DNA of 53,289 nucleotides from assembly GCA_031551255.1 (NCBI GenBank), contig JAVBNW010000109.1, positions 1-53,289 of the forward strand, given 5' to 3'. This document shows, one piece after another, positions 50,364 to 53,289 of this stretch. This DNA comes from JAVBNW01 sp031551255 (GTDB lineage Bacteria > Bacillota > Clostridia > Christensenellales > UBA1750). A model generated the notes under the pieces. It saw only the letters and a program-made list of their open reading frames with translations. It was not told the origin of the DNA and made no database searches. Position 1 is the first letter of the stretch; each line of letters begins with the position of its first letter. A program made the position numbers and the translations under genes.

Positions 50364-50858
50364 TCAGTCCTTGAGCGCCTGTTGAACTTTGGCGTCGCCT
50401 TCGGCAACCCCTGCCGCCAGCTTTTCTCGGTGCGTTGCAAGCTTTTCTACGAGGCCCTCGTGCTTAAGCGCCAGTATCTGCACGCACAGAAGGGCCGCGT
50501 TCACCGCGCCGTCGATCGCCACCGTGGCAACCGGTATGCCCGGGGGCATCTGCACCATGGAAAGCAGCGCGTCCATGCCGTCCAGCGCCGAGGATTTGAC
50601 CGGGATGCCGATGACCGGCAGCGTCGTATACGCGGCGATCACGCCGGCCAGATGCGCGGCCTTGCCCGCCGCGCACAGGATTGCCTCGTAGCCCTCTTCC
50701 CGCGCGGATTTGGCGAACTGCGCCGCGAGATCCGGCGTTCGGTGCGCCGAAATCACCCGGACGGTCACATCCACGCCAAACTCCTTCAGCGTTGCGATGC
50801 AGCCCCTGAGCCCCTCGAAATCGCTCTGGCTGCCCATGATCAGAGCTGCCCTGGGCAT
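50364..50858 (-). CDS. purE: N5-carboxyaminoimidazole ribonucleotide mutase (class I PurE)
   Basis: This 164-residue PurE has the active-site LIMGSQSDFEGLRGCIATLK, VISAHRTPDLAAQFAKSARE and the conserved VIGIPVKSSALDGMDALLSM. It converts N5-CAIR to CAIR. ATG 50858 has AAAAGGAAGTG upstream; the longer frame to 50918 lacks a site. It is the first gene of the operon; a purK partner is not seen in the window. Confidence 0.96.
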   Translation of the reverse strand: MPRAALIMGSQSDFEGLRGCIATLKEFGVDVTVRVISAHRTPDLAAQFAKSAREEGYEAILCAAGKAAHLAGVIAAYTTLPVIGIPVKSSALDGMDALLSMVQMPPGIPVATVAIDGAVNAALLCVQILALKHEGLVEKLATHREKLAAGVAEGDAKVQQALKD

Positions 50859-50889
50859 ATCGATCACTTCCTTTTGTTTGAATAACCTC

Positions 50890-50918
50890 ATGATACCCGA
50901 CATAGGCGGGATAGACAA
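50890..50918 (-). promoter_or_regulatory. Promoter of the pur operon
   Basis: On the minus strand TTGTCT (50913-50918), 17-bp spacer, TATCAT (50890-50895). The leader to purE is only about 25 nt. Confidence 0.75.
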
Positions 50919-50974
50919 GAACGAGGCCAGGTAAAATCCTTGTATCGTACGGGTTTTGGGCGGCCAATTTTCAA

Positions 50975-51003
50975 TTGACTCAGGCTTTTATAAGTGATAA
51001 AAT
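50975..51003 (+). promoter_or_regulatory. Promoter of the HelD-like gene
   Basis: TTGACT (50975-50980), 17-bp spacer, TAAAAT (50998-51003). Confidence 0.8.
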
Positions 51004-51038
51004 ATTTATTCACGCTATCGCAACAAGGGGGAATTTCT

Positions 51039-53165
51039 ATGGACGAAAGGGCGCGCGAGCGCGCGCACCTCGCCTCAACCCTCGCGCTGATCGGCCTGGA
51101 AAAGGAGGCCATGGAGCACAAGCGCGATGCGCTCGAGACGATGGTGCACGAAATGAAAAAGCACGTCGGCGGCACCTACGACAACGATCTGATGATTCAA
51201 GAATTCATCCTCGAGCGGGCGCGCTCGCAAGCGACGGGCCTGCGCCTCGCGCAGCAGGCGCCGTTTTTTTCACGGATCGACTTTACCGCGTTAGGCGCGG
51301 ATTCCGCAACCCACTACATCGGCAAACATGGCGTAATCGATTCGGATACGCTGGATTCTGTGGTGGTGGATTGGCGCTCTCCCGTAGCGAACCTCTACTA
51401 CGCCGGGCAGGTCGGCCCGGCGCACTACGAGGCGCCGGACGGCGTGATCGACGGGGATTTGACGCTCAAGCGCATTTTCACCATAGAGCACGGCGAACTT
51501 TACGCGATGCTGGATGTGGATATCATTGCCCAGGACCGCCTCTTGGTGGACGCGCTCTCCGCGGTGACGAGCGATAGGCTCAAAGAGGTGGTTACCACCA
51601 TCCAGGCCGAGCAAAACGCGATCATCCGCCACCCGATGCGCGTGCCGCTGATTGTGCAGGGCGTTGCGGGCTCGGGCAAGACGACCATCGCGCTGCACCG
51701 CATCGCCTACCTTTTGTATGCGCATGCGGATACCCTCGCGCCGCAACAGCTGATGATCCTTGCGCCCAATCCACTATTTTTACATTATATTTCGGCGGTA
51801 TTGCCGGATTTGGGCGTGGAGAAAGTGCGCCAGACTACGTTTGAGCTGCTGGCGCTTAGCTTGCTTGGCAAGCAGGCCCCCAAATTGCGCGCGGGCGAGC
51901 GGCTGGACGACCTTCTGGACGACCCCGATAAAGCCGAAGCCGTGCGCGCCGTCTGCCGCGGAAAGGGCTCTTTGGCGTTTGGCGAGGCGCTCGCGGTTTT
52001 CCTTGAGGAGCGCGAGAAGACCGCCCTTGCAATGCGCAATATAGAATTTGGGCCGGTGGTGCTGATGGACGCATCCGAGATGAAGAGGATGTTTCTTTAC
52101 GAGCTTAAGCCCTTCCCGTGGCGCAGGCGGATGGAGGAACTGAATAAGGTGATCAAAAACCGCCTCAAGCAAAGAGGGGTTGCAAGGCTTAAGCAGGCCA
52201 TCGAGGAGGCCTGTGAAAAGCGCGCCCAGATGCTGCGCTCGATGCCGGATGACGAGGACCGCCGCGCGCGCCTTCGCGCCCTTTATGAGAAGCGGGATGC
52301 CCATTTGGGCGAGGTGGACGAGCAGCTCAAGGCGTTTGTGAAAGCCATGCCGTCGCTATGGCCCAAGCTGGGCGCGCAGGAAATCTATCGGGAATTTCTT
52401 CAAGCGCGCGGCCTTGCGCAGCCCGATGCGGAAAAGCTCGGCGCGGAAGACCTGCCGGCGCTGCTCTTAATCGAGGAAAAGCTGGGCGGTCTGTCGGGCA
52501 GGCCGACGGTTTTGCATATCGTCATCGACGAAGCGCAGGACGTATCGCCCCTATCCATCGCCGTGCTCAAGTCGCTTTTCGGCGCGGGCTTTACGCTGGT
52601 GGGGGATATGGGGCAAGGAATTTACCGCTACCGGGGCATGGATTCGTGGGATGAGGCCATCGCCGCGCTCCCCGACGCGCAGATGAAAACCCTGATGACC
52701 AGCTACCGCTCCACCGTAGAGATCATGGAATACGCCAATCGCATCGCCGTGCGCAGCCCGTATCCCGGGCAGGTGTTGGCCCAGCCCGTGCTCAGGCACG
52801 GCGAGTCGCCGCGCGAGATATCCGCGGCATCCTTAGCGGCCCGCGACAAAGCCATCGCCGATGCCGCCAACGCCTATCGCCGCGAGGGCATGCACTCGGT
52901 GGCCATCTTAAGCCGCGACGAGGCATCCGCCAAGGCGCTGATCAAAAGGCTGCGGGCGCTCGGGCTGGAAGCCGCGCTGCTGGACCCTTATGGCGACGAC
53001 TACCGTGGAGGCACGCTCGTGGCCGCCGCCACGGCGGTGAAGGGATTGGAATTCGACGCGGTAATCGTCGAGAATGCGGGCGCGTATCCCGACGGCCCCA
53101 CCGGAACCCGCCTTTTGTACGTGTGCGTGACGCGCGCGCTGCATGCGGTGACGATGGTGGCGTAG
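51039..53165 (+). CDS. helD: HelD-type UvrD/Rep-family helicase
   Basis: This 708-residue SF1 ATPase has Walker A in VQGVAGSGKTTIALHRIAYL, just after an N-terminal coiled-coil arm (about 1-60). Domain 2A/2B insertions cover about 280-460. Walker B is in LHIVIDEAQDVSPLSIAVLK, and motifs in LTSYRSTVEIMEYANRI and AVKGLEFDAVIVENA complete the site. In Bacillota, HelD removes stalled RNA polymerase from DNA. ATG 51039 has AAGGGGGAA upstream. Divergent from the pur operon, with its own promoter. Confidence 0.93.
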   Translation: MDERARERAHLASTLALIGLEKEAMEHKRDALETMVHEMKKHVGGTYDNDLMIQEFILERARSQATGLRLAQQAPFFSRIDFTALGADSATHYIGKHGVIDSDTLDSVVVDWRSPVANLYYAGQVGPAHYEAPDGVIDGDLTLKRIFTIEHGELYAMLDVDIIAQDRLLVDALSAVTSDRLKEVVTTIQAEQNAIIRHPMRVPLIVQGVAGSGKTTIALHRIAYLLYAHADTLAPQQLMILAPNPLFLHYISAVLPDLGVEKVRQTTFELLALSLLGKQAPKLRAGERLDDLLDDPDKAEAVRAVCRGKGSLAFGEALAVFLEEREKTALAMRNIEFGPVVLMDASEMKRMFLYELKPFPWRRRMEELNKVIKNRLKQRGVARLKQAIEEACEKRAQMLRSMPDDEDRRARLRALYEKRDAHLGEVDEQLKAFVKAMPSLWPKLGAQEIYREFLQARGLAQPDAEKLGAEDLPALLLIEEKLGGLSGRPTVLHIVIDEAQDVSPLSIAVLKSLFGAGFTLVGDMGQGIYRYRGMDSWDEAIAALPDAQMKTLMTSYRSTVEIMEYANRIAVRSPYPGQVLAQPVLRHGESPREISAASLAARDKAIADAANAYRREGMHSVAILSRDEASAKALIKRLRALGLEAALLDPYGDDYRGGTLVAAATAVKGLEFDAVIVENAGAYPDGPTGTRLLYVCVTRALHAVTMVA

Positions 53166-53289
53166 CTAAAGGCAGGGGTAGAGCCTGTTGGGGGGGGGGG
53201 CCCCCCCCCCCCCCGGGGCGGGGTAGCACCCCGCCCCCCCCCACAAAAGACAAGAGAGGGGTGGGGGGGGGACGGAAAGAGGAGGGGGC
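53166..53289. other. Homopolymer-rich terminal sequence, probable assembly artefact
   Basis: The last stretch contains long G and C runs (for example a G12 followed by C15 or so near 53190-53215, and later G9) that are unlike the rest of the window. They look like sequencing or assembly artefacts at a contig end. No gene is present. Confidence 0.7.

Overview
The window looks like chromosomal DNA of a fairly G+C-rich Bacillota, most likely class Clostridia. Support for this comes from a leucine T-box leader in front of leuS, a VanR/VanS/VanY-type set, clostridial-style DtxR and ArsR regulators, SecA with a SEC-C tail, AGGAGG-type ribosome binding sites with frequent GTG/TTG starts, and sigma-A promoters with 17-bp spacers. 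No rRNA gene, CRISPR array or complete prophage is visible. The order or species cannot be read from this sequence.

Left end (1-1965): a decayed accessory zone. It holds the right end of an IS66-type element, two frameshifted coding remnants, an intact tRNA-Thr(GGU) and two partial tRNA-Thr-like remnants. From 1966 to 10.2 kb are mostly single genes: DNA polymerase IV, a DAO-type oxidoreductase, a SmtB-like zinc-type repressor, a TetR regulator with a glutaredoxin-like protein, a lipid kinase, a DtxR-family regulator, and a translationally coupled pair made of an FAD/Rieske oxidoreductase and a tocopherol-cyclase-like protein.

10.3-13.4 kb is a vanY-response regulator-sensor kinase operon on the minus strand. 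Divergent from it (13.6-16.9 kb) is a tightly overlapping cobalamin nucleotide-loop operon: cobT, cobU, cobS, a shortened second CobU-like gene and cobC. A PMCA-type calcium P-type ATPase and an unrecognised protein follow. 20.6-27.0 kb carries a second two-component system and then a polyphosphate-polymerase-domain (VTC) protein, DUF4956 membrane protein, a Cthe_2159-type carbohydrate-binding lipoprotein and a secreted small protein. Next are a Cof-type HAD phosphatase, a GyrI-like protein and an L,D-transpeptidase.

29.7-31.6 kb is an A+T-richer patch with an unusual 344-aa protein preceded by a 39-codon ORF. The T-box, leuS, a small membrane protein, a nitroreductase and an A+T-rich phosphotransferase-like gene follow. 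36.6-43 kb, on the minus strand, holds a GNAT acetyltransferase, uvrC and a MoxR-DUF58-membrane protein operon. This operon is interrupted by a striking 279-bp element of three paired inverted repeats that would fold into a closed stem with two hairpin branches. The right end has secA, a small membrane protein, a compact purE-purM-purN-GNAT-purH operon and a HelD-type helicase. The last about 120 bases are homopolymer-rich and look like an assembly artefact.

All functions are read from motifs and general family knowledge; no database search was run.
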